From JAYRWN01 sp041917975 (GTDB lineage: Bacteria > Bacteroidota > Bacteroidia > Chitinophagales > Saprospiraceae), in the NCBI GenBank assembly GCA_041917975.1, contig JAYRWN010000455.1:1-8752 (forward strand): DNA of 8,752 nt, written 5' to 3'. The notes beneath the pieces were generated by a model that was given only the letters and a program-made list of their open reading frames with translations, was not told where the DNA came from and did no database searches. Position numbers and translations under genes: made by a program. Each line of letters starts with the position of its first letter. Within the stretch, counting starts at the first letter, position 1. Below are positions 1 through 7,043 of this stretch, in pieces.

Positions 1-1
1 C

Positions 2-1408
2 TATATACGCACTGAAATGCGGCGGTGGCAGGTTCCCGGATTAGCCGTGGCGGTAGTCAAAGATGGCCAGGTGTTGTTGAGTGAAGGATTTGGTGTCAGA
101 AATAATACACAAGGAACCCCGGTGGATGATCTGACCATATTTGCCAATTGTTCCACCACCAAAGCAATGACCGCAATAGCGATGGCGATGCTGGTAGATG
201 AAGGCAAAGTTCACTGGCAAGACCGCGTCAGCGAACACCTGCCGGACTTTTTGTTGAGTGATCCATATGTGACTAGGGAGATGCGGGTGCAAGATCTTTT
301 TACCCACAATATTGGTCTTGGAAATGCTGATTTTTTATGGGCCGGCTCAGATTTGAAACCTTCGGAAATATTGTATCAAATGCGCTATGCCCCATTAGCC
401 TACAGTTTACGAGGCGGATATACCTATCAAAACATCATGTACCTGGCAGCCGGAGAAATCATTGCTCGCCGCAGCGGTCTAAGTTGGGAGGATTTTTTAA
501 CTCAGCGCATTTTTCACCCTCTGAGTATGCGCAACACCTATCCCACACTCCAACAATCCCTGGGCAATGTAAATCGATCGACACCTCATCACCGGATAGC
601 AGGGAACATCACACCCATCCAGGACAGTAGCGCCGATCAGATTGGTCCGGCTGGTTCGGTGTGGTCCTGCAGCAAAGATATGACCCTCTGGATGCGTTGT
701 TTATTGGACAGCACCAAATATGGCGCAGACCGCTTAATCTCTTCGGCCTCTTATGCCAAGATATTCGAGCCCCTGGCCCTTATACCCAGAGCCCAGTTTT
801 ATCCGACCGCACAGGTTACTCAGCCACGCTGGACCACCTATGGTTTAGGCTGGTTTCAGCATGATTATAATGGCCAGATGGTACAGTTTCACACCGGAAG
901 CCTGGCGGGAACAGTGGCCATTTTAGGACTTTTGCCGGAAGAGCAATTGGGGGTTTATGTGTTTGGAAATTTGGACCATGCGGAGATCCGGCACGCCATT
1001 ATGTACAAAACTTTTGATTTGTTTATGGGTCGATCCAAGGGTCGCAACTGGAGTGAAGAATTTCACCAGCTCCATCAAAATTTAGAGCAACAGACGAAAA
1101 ATCAGCGTGAAAAAATCCTGAGTGCTCGTCGCACGGATACCAAACCCGCTTTCCCCCTGGTAGCCTATACTGGGAAATTTAAACACAAATTTTATGGGGA
1201 GATAGAGGTGAGTACGGATCAAAACGGGTTAATGGCCAGATTTTCATCGACCCTGGTAATGCCCTTGGACCATTGGCAATTTGATCAGTTTACCGGTCAA
1301 TTTACGCTTTACCCCTGGGAACCGGCAGAAATTATCAGCTTTGTTCCTAATCAGGCAGGAATAGTGTATCAATTACAATACAACGGAATAGTCTTTGAAA
1401 GAGGTTAA
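2..1408 (+). CDS. Serine hydrolase, beta-lactamase (class C/PBP-like) family with C-terminal DUF3471-like domain, 5' partial
   Basis: The reading frame is open to the left edge, so the start lies outside the window. The ATG at 17 is internal: the visible residues before it (YIRTE) continue into the family's usual N-terminal pattern M..W.VPGLAVAVVKDG. Numbering from the codon at base 2 (468 residues visible), the penicillin-recognising fold shows its three signatures: S-T-T-K at 51-54 (nucleophile Ser51, base Lys54), Y-Q-N at 142-144, and H-T-G at 297-299 in place of KTG. The HxG form is common in esterase- and peptidase-like members. About residues 382-466 form a beta-rich tail that looks like DUF3471. 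The family hydrolyses esters, amides or D-amino-acid peptides and is usually exported; the substrate cannot be told here. A cysteine sits just before the nucleophile where Gly or Ala is more usual. It lies 170 nt upstream of the sigma factor gene on the same strand, with no clear terminator between them. Family assignment is firm; the exact activity is unknown. Confidence 0.9.
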   Translation, partial: YIRTEMRRWQVPGLAVAVVKDGQVLLSEGFGVRNNTQGTPVDDLTIFANCSTTKAMTAIAMAMLVDEGKVHWQDRVSEHLPDFLLSDPYVTREMRVQDLFTHNIGLGNADFLWAGSDLKPSEILYQMRYAPLAYSLRGGYTYQNIMYLAAGEIIARRSGLSWEDFLTQRIFHPLSMRNTYPTLQQSLGNVNRSTPHHRIAGNITPIQDSSADQIGPAGSVWSCSKDMTLWMRCLLDSTKYGADRLISSASYAKIFEPLALIPRAQFYPTAQVTQPRWTTYGLGWFQHDYNGQMVQFHTGSLAGTVAILGLLPEEQLGVYVFGNLDHAEIRHAIMYKTFDLFMGRSKGRNWSEEFHQLHQNLEQQTKNQREKILSARRTDTKPAFPLVAYTGKFKHKFYGEIEVSTDQNGLMARFSSTLVMPLDHWQFDQFTGQFTLYPWEPAEIISFVPNQAGIVYQLQYNGIVFERG

Positions 1409-1578
1409 TTTTGATGAGCACTAAATGCCAATATGATGAGGTACGTCGAAATAAACCCAATTCAGAGTCCGGCAATGTATGGAGGTATTAAAAAATGGGG
1501 GTCGATGAAATATGGCGTGTGCATGGACGTTCTTAACCCTGAAAATTATGCCAGGTATTTTACCGGTTTTTGTTTTAA

Positions 1579-2172
1579 ATGAAGAATCTCGTGGAGAAAA
1601 CAAGTACAGATGAACAGTTGTGGATAGCCATGCGGGGTGGTGATACACGAGCGTTCGAACAAATGTATCGTTTATACAGTGAAGCCTTGTATCGTTATGC
1701 CTCCCGTTTCAGTTCAGACGAAGGCGCCATTCAGGACTGCTTGCATGACTTGTTTTGTGATATCTGGACACGTAGAGAAACCCTCGGTCACACCGATTCT
1801 ATCTTGCGTTACCTGATGGTAGCTTTACGACGGCGTATCATTAAGCTCCATGAAAATAAAGCGGTGGTATGGACCGATGAATTTCCCTTATTGGCCGAAT
1901 CTGATGGCGATTCAAATGAAGATGGCCCTATTTCGCCCGTCCAATTGGAACAAGCGCTCAATGAACTGTCCGCCAGAGAACGCGAAGCATTGTATTTAAA
2001 ATATTATGCTGGTATGAATTATGAAGAAATGTCTGAAACCATGCAGATGCAGTATCAATCTTTGCGAAATTTGGTGCATCGCGCTTTGATAAAAATGCGC
2101 GGATTACTCGGAACTGTTTTGGCAGTCTGGGCAGGATGGAAAGAATTATTTTTTTTAGTGAGTACAAAATAG
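1579..2172 (+). CDS. ECF RNA polymerase sigma factor, FecI-like (Bacteroidota expansion type)
   Basis: This 197-residue protein has the two-domain layout of an extracytoplasmic-function sigma factor. Region 2 (about 25-90) contains FEQMYRLYSEALYRYA and the helix around IQDCLHDLFCDIWTRRE, which bind core polymerase and the -10 element. After an acidic linker (about 100-120), region 4 (about 122-177) contains LNELSAREREALYLKYYAG followed by the helix-turn-helix at about 147-172, which reads the -35-like element. The last 20 residues are hydrophobic, as is often seen in this group. The length is normal. ATG 1579 is the first in-frame start after stops at 1489 and 1534, but it has no recognisable ribosome binding site. 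The fecR-like gene follows after 40 nt, so this sigma factor is very likely controlled by that anti-sigma factor and activates the downstream receptor operon. A run of eight T (2149-2156) sits six codons before the stop. Confidence 0.93.
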   Translation: MKNLVEKTSTDEQLWIAMRGGDTRAFEQMYRLYSEALYRYASRFSSDEGAIQDCLHDLFCDIWTRRETLGHTDSILRYLMVALRRRIIKLHENKAVVWTDEFPLLAESDGDSNEDGPISPVQLEQALNELSAREREALYLKYYAGMNYEEMSETMQMQYQSLRNLVHRALIKMRGLLGTVLAVWAGWKELFFLVSTK

Positions 2173-2194
2173 AGAAAACACCTTTTTTTGATAG

Positions 2195-2201
2195 AAGGAA
2201 G
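2195..2201 (+). promoter_or_regulatory. Purine-rich ribosome binding site of the fecR-like gene
   Basis: The sequence AAGGAAG lies 11 nt before the ATG at 2213. It is the clearest Shine-Dalgarno-like stretch before any start in the window and supports 2213 as the start of the anti-sigma factor gene. Confidence 0.4.
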
Positions 2202-2212
2202 ATATTAAGCCT

Positions 2213-3181
2213 ATGAATAATGGTTATACATCTTATAAAGCTCATGAATTAGCTGCGGACATCAGTTTTATCCACTTTGCCAGGATGACTGATGCTGTTG
2301 CCGTTAAACAATGGACGCATTGGTTGGAACAACATCCAGAGAAAAGGGAAGAAGTAGAGTTAGCCATTAAAATTGTGCGTTCGTTACGGTTTAAAGAGAA
2401 AGAATTCACGGATAAAGATCAACTCTGGAAGAGGATAGATACAACCATCCATAAATCACGTCATGAGCAATCTAAAAGTATCCTTCAGCTTCGAGTTGTC
2501 TGGCGCTGGGCGGCTGCGGCAGCCGTGTTAATTATAGCCGGTGTTTATTATTTTTTAAGCTCTCAACCGACCACGATAGTGACCCTGCCCGGGCAATCCT
2601 TAGTTTATACACTTCCGGATCGTTCGGTCATCAGGATGAACGCCGGATCAACCATTCAATTTCAAAAAAATACCTTTAAAAAGGACAGAACAATTAATTT
2701 AAGTGGTGAAGCCTTTTTTGAAGTGGAAAAAGGCCCTGATTTTAGGGTTATTTCAGCGTTAGGAGAAGTGAAAGTCCTCGGTACCAGTTTTAATGTGTAT
2801 GCCCGGAAGCAAAAGATGGAGGTGAATTGTTACACAGGTAAAGTAATGGTAAGGAGTACACAAGGACAATCTACAATTCTTTCATCAGGTCAACAGGCTA
2901 TTATCAGGCACCAGGTCTTGCAGGGAGCCGAGTTTGATCCAGCTGCCGCCGATTGGAGGGGAGGGGTCTTTTATTATCAATCAGAAGACGTCGGTCAGGT
3001 TTTTGATGAGATCAGCCGTCAGTTTGAGGTGTCTATTTCTTGTCCTCAGGAGGTATCCCGGCGCAGTTTCACCGGTTTTTTTAACAAGTCGGATTTAGAC
3101 AGTGCACTGTATACAGTTTGTTGGCCATTAAATTTGGATTATTCCATTCAAGACAAACATGTTGAAATCATACCCCGCTAA
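2213..3181 (+). CDS. FecR-family anti-sigma factor (transmembrane signal transducer)
   Basis: This 322-residue inner-membrane protein links the outer-membrane receptor to the sigma factor. Residues 1-90 form the cytoplasmic anti-sigma part, with the typical pattern W..WLEQHPEKREEVELA at about 34-51. One transmembrane helix spans about 97-116 (WRWAAAAAVLIIAGVYYFL). The periplasmic FecR domain (about 120-215) shows LPDRSVIRMNAGSTIQF, the signature LSGEAFFEVEKG at 163-174 and VLGTSFNV at 188-195. The C-terminal part (about 245-322), beginning near DWRGGVFYYQ and including RRSFTGFFN, matches the DUF4974-type domain usual in Bacteroidota FecR proteins. By analogy with FecR, the periplasmic part should receive the signal from the STN domain of the receptor encoded 38 nt downstream, and the cytoplasmic part should hold the sigma factor encoded 40 nt upstream. 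The length is normal and all parts are intact. Confidence 0.94.
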   Translation: MNNGYTSYKAHELAADISFIHFARMTDAVAVKQWTHWLEQHPEKREEVELAIKIVRSLRFKEKEFTDKDQLWKRIDTTIHKSRHEQSKSILQLRVVWRWAAAAAVLIIAGVYYFLSSQPTTIVTLPGQSLVYTLPDRSVIRMNAGSTIQFQKNTFKKDRTINLSGEAFFEVEKGPDFRVISALGEVKVLGTSFNVYARKQKMEVNCYTGKVMVRSTQGQSTILSSGQQAIIRHQVLQGAEFDPAAADWRGGVFYYQSEDVGQVFDEISRQFEVSISCPQEVSRRSFTGFFNKSDLDSALYTVCWPLNLDYSIQDKHVEIIPR

Positions 3182-3219
3182 ATTCAGTTATAGAAATTAA
3201 GGTTTTGCTGTTATACGTG

Positions 3220-5880
3220 ATGTCACATAGCGTCCGGACGGTGTTGCTGGTTGGCTTTTTACTGATGCCTGGGTGGGCTTTATTTCTGCATGCTCAATCG
3301 ACGCCTGCTGAAAATGTGACCTTATGCTTGGTTTTAGATCAATTGAAACAAAAAACTACGATTCGATTTGGTTATGACCGGGAATTGTTTTCCCGGATTA
3401 TTGTACCTCCACACCTTTTATCTTTATCTACAGACGAACTTTTAGCTATTGTGGCTGAAGAATACCAAATTGCGGTGAATGTATTGAGTGCGCAGCATAT
3501 CCTGTTGCGTAGAAAAGATGACCCAACCCAAATACCTGTAGAGACCGTATACCGCATCATGGGTCAAGTCTCGGATGGGCAAACCGGGGAGCCCCTAGTG
3601 GGTGCTTCGGTATATACGTCAGACTTGCGTGCCGGGGTGACTACTGATGTTCAGGGCTTTTATGAACTCGAGGTAGGCCTGCCGCAGCCAGAGCCGCTTT
3701 ATCTCCTGGCGCGGTACCTGGGGTATCAAGCACAAAGTCGGGTCATTCCTTCACATGAAACGGTGGTTAAACTGAATTTCAGGTTGAATACGGCAGTTTT
3801 GTCTATTCCGGCTATCACCGTCAAAAGCCAACTTCCGCAGATACGAACCTTACAGCCGGGGGTGTTCACCGCCACAACTAATAAACCATTAATTCTGAAT
3901 AGCCCGCTGGCTAATGATCCGTTGCGACAGCTACAATTGTTACCCGGCGTGGCGGCTTTCGATGATCTTTCCGGCCAACCTAAAGTACGCGGTGCAAGCG
4001 TCGAAGGGAATCAATTTTTATTGAATGGAATGACGCTTTTAAATGTGGATCATTTTTTCGGCATCTATTCAGCGATAAATCCTTATGTGATCGATCAAAT
4101 ATCACTGCACAAAACTTATTTTCCATTACAAAACAGTGGGCGTTCCAGTGCGGTTATTGCTTTGAGTTCCACTTTACATTCTCAGCCTCTTGAAGCGACC
4201 GTGGAAATAAGCCCCCTGACGGCCAATGCTGCGGTGCGGGGATCGTATGCATCCAAAATACATTTTATTGCCGGTGCACGCAGCAGCTTGACCAATTTGG
4301 GAAAAAATTCATTGTACACTCAATTATATCAGGCTCCGGTATTGGCAAATATCCTCGGGCGAACTGATAATGTGGAGATCAGGCCTGAATTTACTTTTAA
4401 CGACGCTTATGCTCAGGTTGTTTACACAGGGAAAAGGGACTCTTTTTTTGGCCAATTTTATACCAGTTATGATCATAGTGCCTATAGCTATACAAATAAT
4501 TTTATTCAACGTTTTGCCAGAGATTCCATTCAGGTCCGGGAGCAATTTATGGAAACTTCCCGGTGGAATAATACCGCTTGGAGTAGCGGATATCAGCTAA
4601 AAGCAAATCCCTCATGGAGCACGGGTTGGTTTTTAGGACAGTCGAAATATACTAAGGAGGATGGTTCCGAATTACAAAATATTTCATCACACCCAAGAGC
4701 AGGAAGCCCAAAGGTCGTGCAAGTCATTGAAAATGATTTTAATAATCACGTCCAAACAACACAACTTCGCTGGTACAATCAATGGCGTCCTTCAACAGCA
4801 TATAATTTGGAAGGAGGGCTCGAAGTTGAACACTTAAGTTTAAGCAATATATTACAAACCAACCTGGCAGAACAAATTATAAATGTCAATGATAAAACGT
4901 GGAATTACTCTGGCTGGATGGGCTTTAATTACCAGCAAAAATCCTGGGAAATAAATGCAGGTCTAAGAACGATTTATGATCAATTGACAGCACAGGTCAA
5001 ATCATCGCCGCGACTGAAGATGAATTACCACTCCCTTAAGGCCTGGAATTTTTATGCTTTAGCAGGGATATATCCGCAATGGATGCGCACCAGTCTGCAT
5101 GAAAATCCATTTAATCAGACGTATCAATTCTGGGTGTTGGCCAATAACAAAAACATTCCGGTGTTGACCTCATCTAAAACAGCCCTGGGCAGTATATATA
5201 AATACCGTTATTGGGAAATTCAAACTGAATTATTTTATGATCATTACGATGGTTTGTTACAACATGTTTTAGCTACTCCGGGAGTGAAAATTCCGGGCGA
5301 AAATGTTCTTCCGCGCTATCGCTTATTTACCGGCCAGGGCCATACCTATGGTGCAGATGTGTGGTTAAAAACGGAGTGGAAAAATTATTTGGGTTGGTTG
5401 AGTTATACCTGGAGCAAAGCAAACCAAAGATATGCCCAACTTAATCAGGGTCGCGATTTTCCGGCCGAAGATGACCGGCGACATCAGTTGAAATGGATCA
5501 ATACTTTATCTTTCGGGAGATTTTATTTTAATTGGTCTTTAATTTATGCCAGCGGCAAACCATATCTGGACTACCGGATGTTGAGAATTAGCTCTATTGA
5601 AAGAAATCGCATTGATTTAAATCGTTCAACACGTTATTTAGAGCCTTATCGCCGTGTAGATGTGGGACTGTCCTATAAACAACCTTGGCGCAAATCGCAG
5701 TTTACCGCCAGTGTGTCGATTTACAATTTATTTGATCAGACCAATGTTAAATACAACCAATTTATTTATGGGGTGACTGATTCAGGTTTTAAAGATAATT
5801 TTAGCGAAAGTTATGTGGCCGGTCAAACCATTACTTTGCTGCCTTTTACGCCTTCCGTTTCATTAAAGTGGCAGTTTTAA
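3220..5880 (+). CDS. TonB-dependent outer-membrane receptor with STN and carboxypeptidase-regulatory-like domains (FecA-like transducer)
   Basis: This 886-residue outer-membrane protein should import a substrate using TonB energy and signal its presence to FecR. A signal peptide covers residues 1-25, with probable cleavage after LHA before QS. An STN domain (about 30-100: LCLVLDQLKQKTTIRFGYDREL, then LLAIVAEEYQIAVNVL) marks receptors that talk to anti-sigma factors. A carboxypeptidase-regulatory-like beta-sandwich (about 112-195) holds IMGQVSDGQTGEPLVGASV and DVQGFYELEV. The plug (about 205-330) has LLPGV, KVRGASVEGNQFLLNGM and FFGIYSAINPYVIDQISL. The rest is a beta-barrel rich in aromatic strands ending in SVSLKWQF, with the terminal Phe needed for barrel assembly. 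The plug resembles FecA/CirA-like Bacteroidota receptors more than SusC, and no SusD gene follows. A TTG at 3205 would add five residues. I prefer ATG 3220 because it begins a standard signal peptide, though neither start has a good ribosome binding site. The ligand is unknown. Confidence 0.92.
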   Translation: MSHSVRTVLLVGFLLMPGWALFLHAQSTPAENVTLCLVLDQLKQKTTIRFGYDRELFSRIIVPPHLLSLSTDELLAIVAEEYQIAVNVLSAQHILLRRKDDPTQIPVETVYRIMGQVSDGQTGEPLVGASVYTSDLRAGVTTDVQGFYELEVGLPQPEPLYLLARYLGYQAQSRVIPSHETVVKLNFRLNTAVLSIPAITVKSQLPQIRTLQPGVFTATTNKPLILNSPLANDPLRQLQLLPGVAAFDDLSGQPKVRGASVEGNQFLLNGMTLLNVDHFFGIYSAINPYVIDQISLHKTYFPLQNSGRSSAVIALSSTLHSQPLEATVEISPLTANAAVRGSYASKIHFIAGARSSLTNLGKNSLYTQLYQAPVLANILGRTDNVEIRPEFTFNDAYAQVVYTGKRDSFFGQFYTSYDHSAYSYTNNFIQRFARDSIQVREQFMETSRWNNTAWSSGYQLKANPSWSTGWFLGQSKYTKEDGSELQNISSHPRAGSPKVVQVIENDFNNHVQTTQLRWYNQWRPSTAYNLEGGLEVEHLSLSNILQTNLAEQIINVNDKTWNYSGWMGFNYQQKSWEINAGLRTIYDQLTAQVKSSPRLKMNYHSLKAWNFYALAGIYPQWMRTSLHENPFNQTYQFWVLANNKNIPVLTSSKTALGSIYKYRYWEIQTELFYDHYDGLLQHVLATPGVKIPGENVLPRYRLFTGQGHTYGADVWLKTEWKNYLGWLSYTWSKANQRYAQLNQGRDFPAEDDRRHQLKWINTLSFGRFYFNWSLIYASGKPYLDYRMLRISSIERNRIDLNRSTRYLEPYRRVDVGLSYKQPWRKSQFTASVSIYNLFDQTNVKYNQFIYGVTDSGFKDNFSESYVAGQTITLLPFTPSVSLKWQF

Positions 5881-5974
5881 AACGGATCCGGTTGGGTGAA
5901 GATGGGATTTATCCTTAGCGATATTGATTATTGCCAAAGAGTATTTACCTTGAAGCAGATAACAACTGTTTCAT

Positions 5975-6412
5975 ATGTCGTTTAAATTATTAATTATCAG
6001 CAGCATCTTATTTTTATGGCTCACAGCCTTATTTCACGCCATGAGTTTATTCGCAGAGCCCGCTCCGGCTAACGATACGGAGCGTCAACTTTTAGATTTG
6101 GTAACTACCTATCGTATGAATGCGGGCGCCGGATTTAATCCGACCTGGATGGATTTATTTACAGCTTTAAGTACCTGCTTTTCTTTGGTATGTTTATTTG
6201 GTGGTCTGCTTAATTTATTTTTATGGCGCCAGCAGGCAGAAGATTATTTATGGCGGGGTGTCCTGAATATCGAATTGGTCGTCTATGGCATTATGTTGGC
6301 GGTGATGGCCCGGTTTACCTTTTTACCTCCTATCGTGTTGAGTGCGTTAATTTTTTTAGCCGTGTTCTTAGCCAGAATAAAAATCAAACCATTAAAAAAT
6401 GCTGAAGTTTAA
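5975..6412 (+). CDS. Small four-helix integral membrane protein of unknown function
   Basis: This 145-residue protein has four predicted transmembrane helices at about 4-25, 61-83, 95-113 and 116-135. A polar loop at about 27-58 contains EPAPANDTERQLLDLVTTY and a GAGF motif. The loop pattern, a four-residue-spaced Asn/Thr/Glu stretch followed by a conserved-looking GAGF segment before TM2, reminds me of the uncharacterised LIC_13387-like membrane proteins found in Bacteroidota and Leptospira. This is recognition from memory and is not certain. The gene starts 94 nt after the receptor on the same strand with no convincing terminator between, so co-transcription with the sigma/FecR/receptor unit is possible. 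Its stop overlaps that of the convergent NTF2-like gene by 4 nt. No catalytic or metal-binding motif stands out; the two cysteines (68, 73) lie in TM2. The coding call is firm because the hydrophobic pattern runs the full length. Confidence 0.82.
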   Translation: MSFKLLIISSILFLWLTALFHAMSLFAEPAPANDTERQLLDLVTTYRMNAGAGFNPTWMDLFTALSTCFSLVCLFGGLLNLFLWRQQAEDYLWRGVLNIELVVYGIMLAVMARFTFLPPIVLSALIFLAVFLARIKIKPLKNAEV

Positions 6413-6457
6413 AAATCAGTAAGAGCTCGGGCGGCTTTAAACGAAGCTTCATCAGCA
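6400..6457. terminator. Imperfect inverted repeat over the convergent gene ends; possible intrinsic terminator for the minus-strand gene
   Basis: TGCTGA (6400-6405) pairs with TCAGCA (6452-6457), and GTTTAAA (6407-6413) pairs with TTTAAAC (6436-6442), separated by internal loops. Read on the minus strand, the structure is followed at once by six T (complement of A at 6394-6399), as in a rho-independent terminator. Read on the plus strand there is no T-run after it. The stem is AT-rich and interrupted, so strength is doubtful. If real, it terminates the NTF2-like transcript within the end of the opposite gene. Confidence 0.3.
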
Positions 6458-6903
6458 TCTTCTGACGTGTCGGCATCCAGCCATATTTTCCACTGATGAT
6501 TTTCACGGACCAGGACCACGTGAAATTTTCCATAAAAGTTATTCACCTGACCTTGAGTGTCGGTAAGCTGGTAAGCATAGTAGCCAGTTTCAAAGGCCCG
6601 GTCACCCTCAGCCAGTCGTTGGGTAAATCGAAGGTCCAGTTTTATTTGATTACCCTTTTCAAGGTTGTACTGTTTCACCTGTTCCATTTGGTCCTGATAT
6701 ACCCTGAAACGCATGATTTTGTTTTCATCCTGAGGTATACGTAAGACATCCCGGTGATGCACAGACATGAATAAGTTCACATCGTTTTGTTGGTAGGCTT
6801 TGAGAAATGGTGTCCACACCTGATCATTGATCTCTTTTTGAATCGATTGGGAACGGATGGAGAAGGCTGTCAATAAAATATATAACAAAACTGAAAACCG
6901 CAT
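6409..6903 (-). CDS. Secreted NTF2-like (DUF4440/SnoaL-type) protein
   Basis: This 164-residue protein has a short signal peptide (about 1-19, MRFSVLLYILLTAFSIRSQ) and a single alpha+beta cone domain (about 22-150) of the NTF2-like superfamily. Recognisable pieces are WTPFLKAYQQNDVNLFMSVHHRDVLRI near the N-terminus and the paired C-terminal strands NNFYGKFHVVLVRENHQWKIWLDAD. Related Bacteroidota proteins are exported and mostly uncharacterised. The fold serves as a small-ligand pocket, sometimes enzymatic, and no catalytic residues can be assigned here. ATG 6903 is chosen because it begins the signal peptide; no Shine-Dalgarno is visible. The oxidoreductase gene lies 140 nt upstream on the same strand, a gap wide enough for its own promoter. 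The stop overlaps that of the convergent membrane protein gene. Confidence 0.82.
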   Translation of the reverse strand: MRFSVLLYILLTAFSIRSQSIQKEINDQVWTPFLKAYQQNDVNLFMSVHHRDVLRIPQDENKIMRFRVYQDQMEQVKQYNLEKGNQIKLDLRFTQRLAEGDRAFETGYYAYQLTDTQGQVNNFYGKFHVVLVRENHQWKIWLDADTSEDADEASFKAARALTDF

Positions 6904-6960
6904 ATAAATTGTTTATTTATCAGATTTATAGGTTAACGGTAAACACCGAGAGCTGGTTAC

Positions 6961-6980
6961 GAAAAATGGTAAAATTTTTC
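6961..6980. repeat. AT-rich perfect inverted repeat between two minus-strand genes
   Basis: GAAAAAT (6961-6967) and ATTTTTC (6974-6980) form perfect 7-bp arms around a 6-nt loop, in the 140-nt gap between the oxidoreductase stop and the NTF2-like start. It could be a weak terminator hairpin for the oxidoreductase transcript or a protein-binding dyad before the NTF2-like gene. In AT-rich intergenic DNA it may also be chance. Confidence 0.25.
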
Positions 6981-7017
6981 AGCCAAGCATTGAAGATATG
7001 TTATCCTGTCCAGGTTA

Positions 7018-7041
7018 ATGATCTTAATAGTTTCCGATCAT
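7018..7041. repeat. Short inverted repeat immediately after the oxidoreductase stop
   Basis: ATGATC (7018-7023) and GATCAT (7036-7041) are perfect 6-bp arms with a 12-nt loop, beginning 2 nt beyond the oxidoreductase stop codon on the minus strand. There is no T-run after it on either strand, so it is at best a 3'-end stabilising hairpin, and it may be chance. Confidence 0.2.
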
Positions 7042-7043
7042 CT

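Noticed and set aside
1406..1413. TAATTTTG, identical to the lpxD -7 octamer, overlapping the stop codon of the serine hydrolase and 165 nt before the sigma factor gene
   Set aside because: No TTG lies at the expected 19-23 nt upstream (the nearest, at 1395-1397, is 8 nt away), and the octamer is expected by chance in a window of this size.
1414..1491. Short open frame of 25 codons between the serine hydrolase and the sigma factor
   Set aside because: No ribosome binding site, no recognisable composition or motif, and such short frames are common by chance.
1409..1578. Search for a terminator and promoter between the serine hydrolase and the sigma factor
   Set aside because: No convincing hairpin with a T-run and no paired -33/-7 elements were found; TATTTTAC near 1556 has two mismatches to TAnnTTTG.
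1421..1648. Minus-strand frame overlapping the sigma factor start
   Set aside because: Overlaps the clearly coding sigma factor, has no recognisable domain, and its residue pattern is low-information antisense of intergenic DNA.
4324..4600. Open frames on both strands inside the receptor barrel region
   Set aside because: Out-of-frame shadows of the 886-residue receptor, which is intact across this stretch.
5883..5890. CGGATCCG palindrome just after the receptor stop, considered as a terminator
   Set aside because: No loop can form in an 8-base palindrome and no T-run follows.
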